Source: an uncultured Brevinema sp. (lineage in GTDB: Bacteria; Spirochaetota; Brevinematia; Brevinematales; Brevinemataceae). From it: 5,827 nucleotides of DNA. The stretch covers positions 1-5,827 of the forward strand of contig CAMQSH010000123.1 of assembly GCA_947036575.1 (NCBI GenBank), read 5' to 3'. Positions 5,210-5,827 of this stretch are shown here, one piece after another (position 1 is the first letter of the stretch; each line of letters opens with the position of its first letter). The notes under the pieces were generated by a model, which was given only the letters and a program-made list of their open reading frames with translations, was not told the origin of the DNA and did not search any database. The position numbers and the translations under genes were made by a program.

Positions 5210-5827
5210 ATGAATAATCTTACAAATATTTTGATGTCTCATGCATCGACAAAACGTTTTCCTAAAGAAGTTTACCCTACACGTATTTATAATTTATTAA
5301 AAGAACAAGGCTATGATCCTGACTTATTAAAATATATCCATATTACAGGATCTAAGGGCAAGGGATCTCTAGCTTTTACCTCTTTTGAATTATTAAAAAA
5401 AAGTGGTATCAAAACAGGGCTTTTTATTTCCCCTCATATTTTTGATATTAGAGAGCGTTTTATCACAGAACAGGGGATGATCTCCGAAGAAGAATTACTC
5501 AATCTTATGAATAAATTTACGGAGTTATTTCAAAATAATGATCTTCATTTTTTTGAGATTTGCTTGTTTTTGGCGGTGGTTTATTTTTTGGATACAAAAT
5601 GTGAATATGCCGTATTGGAAGTAGGGGTAGGAGGACGCTTTGATCCTACTAATTTTTGTCGTCCTGAAGTTTCTTTATTAGGGCATATTTCTATAGAACA
5701 CAAAGATTTTCTCGGTAATACCATAGAAGAGATCGCTTATGATAAAGCGGGTATTATTAAAAAAGATATTATGGCTTTGAGTGTGAATCAAAATCCTGTG
5801 GTCAAAAAAATCTTAGAAGAGCAGGGT
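5210..5827 (+). CDS. folC: Folylpolyglutamate/dihydrofolate synthase FolC (N-terminal part)
   Basis: The first 206 codons are present and open to the window edge; FolC proteins are about 420 residues, so roughly half is missing. The enzyme is a cytosolic, ATP-dependent Mur-type ligase that adds glutamate to folates and, in bifunctional forms, joins dihydropteroate to glutamate. The ATP-binding loop is ITGSKGKGS (45-53), with Lys-49 where many homologues have Asn. Next come SPHIFDIRERF, the HFFEICLFLA helix, EVGVGGRFDPTN (137-148), ISIEHKDFLGNT (E163-H164, usually Asp-His) and DKAGIIK (178-184). K179 aligns with the lysine that is carbamylated in Mur ligases. The ATG at 5210 has a GGGAGA site and the N-terminus aligns well with the family. 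It lies 17 bases after ogg and is probably in one transcript with it. Whether it is bifunctional cannot be told from this half. Confidence 0.93.
   Translation, partial: MNNLTNILMSHASTKRFPKEVYPTRIYNLLKEQGYDPDLLKYIHITGSKGKGSLAFTSFELLKKSGIKTGLFISPHIFDIRERFITEQGMISEEELLNLMNKFTELFQNNDLHFFEICLFLAVVYFLDTKCEYAVLEVGVGGRFDPTNFCRPEVSLLGHISIEHKDFLGNTIEEIAYDKAGIIKKDIMALSVNQNPVVKKILEEQG

Overview
The window is AT-rich DNA with strong A/T codon bias, good Shine-Dalgarno sites and sigma70-type promoters. It encodes at least one outer-membrane beta-barrel-like protein, so the source is probably a low-GC diderm bacterium. A spirochaete of the Brachyspira/Brevinema kind would fit the composition and gene mix, but no marker here proves it.

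Left half (about 50-3101). After what may be the last codons of a plus-strand gene, a bidirectional terminator (73-99) separates it from a minus-strand operon of four genes, read right to left. These are a 184-residue secreted barrel-like protein (3101-2547), a 353-residue secreted protein with an RPSY-repeat segment and a long coiled coil (2545-1484), and two tandem EamB-like LysE/RhtB exporters (1468-845 and 755-123). The first two are separated by a single base (TAA-T-ATG), the next gap is 15 bases and the last 89. One sigma70-like promoter (3130-3158) precedes the set. The first two genes are unrecognised envelope proteins; their link to the two probable amino-acid exporters is the most unusual grouping in the window.

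Right half (3218-5827). A divergent sigma70-like promoter (3218-3246) drives a plus-strand glycosyltransferase of the MGDG synthase/MurG-like fold (3275-4438), probably for glycolipid synthesis. A strong intrinsic terminator (4444-4474) follows directly. Only 10 bases later starts an 8-oxoguanine DNA glycosylase/AP lyase of the Ogg2 type (4485-5192), followed after 17 bases by folC (5210 onward), which runs off the window. The terminator leaves no room for a promoter between it and ogg, so expression of ogg-folC depends on read-through or on a promoter inside the glycosyltransferase gene.

The right half is housekeeping in character (membrane glycolipid, oxidative DNA repair, folate). No RNA genes, CRISPR arrays or mobile elements were seen.
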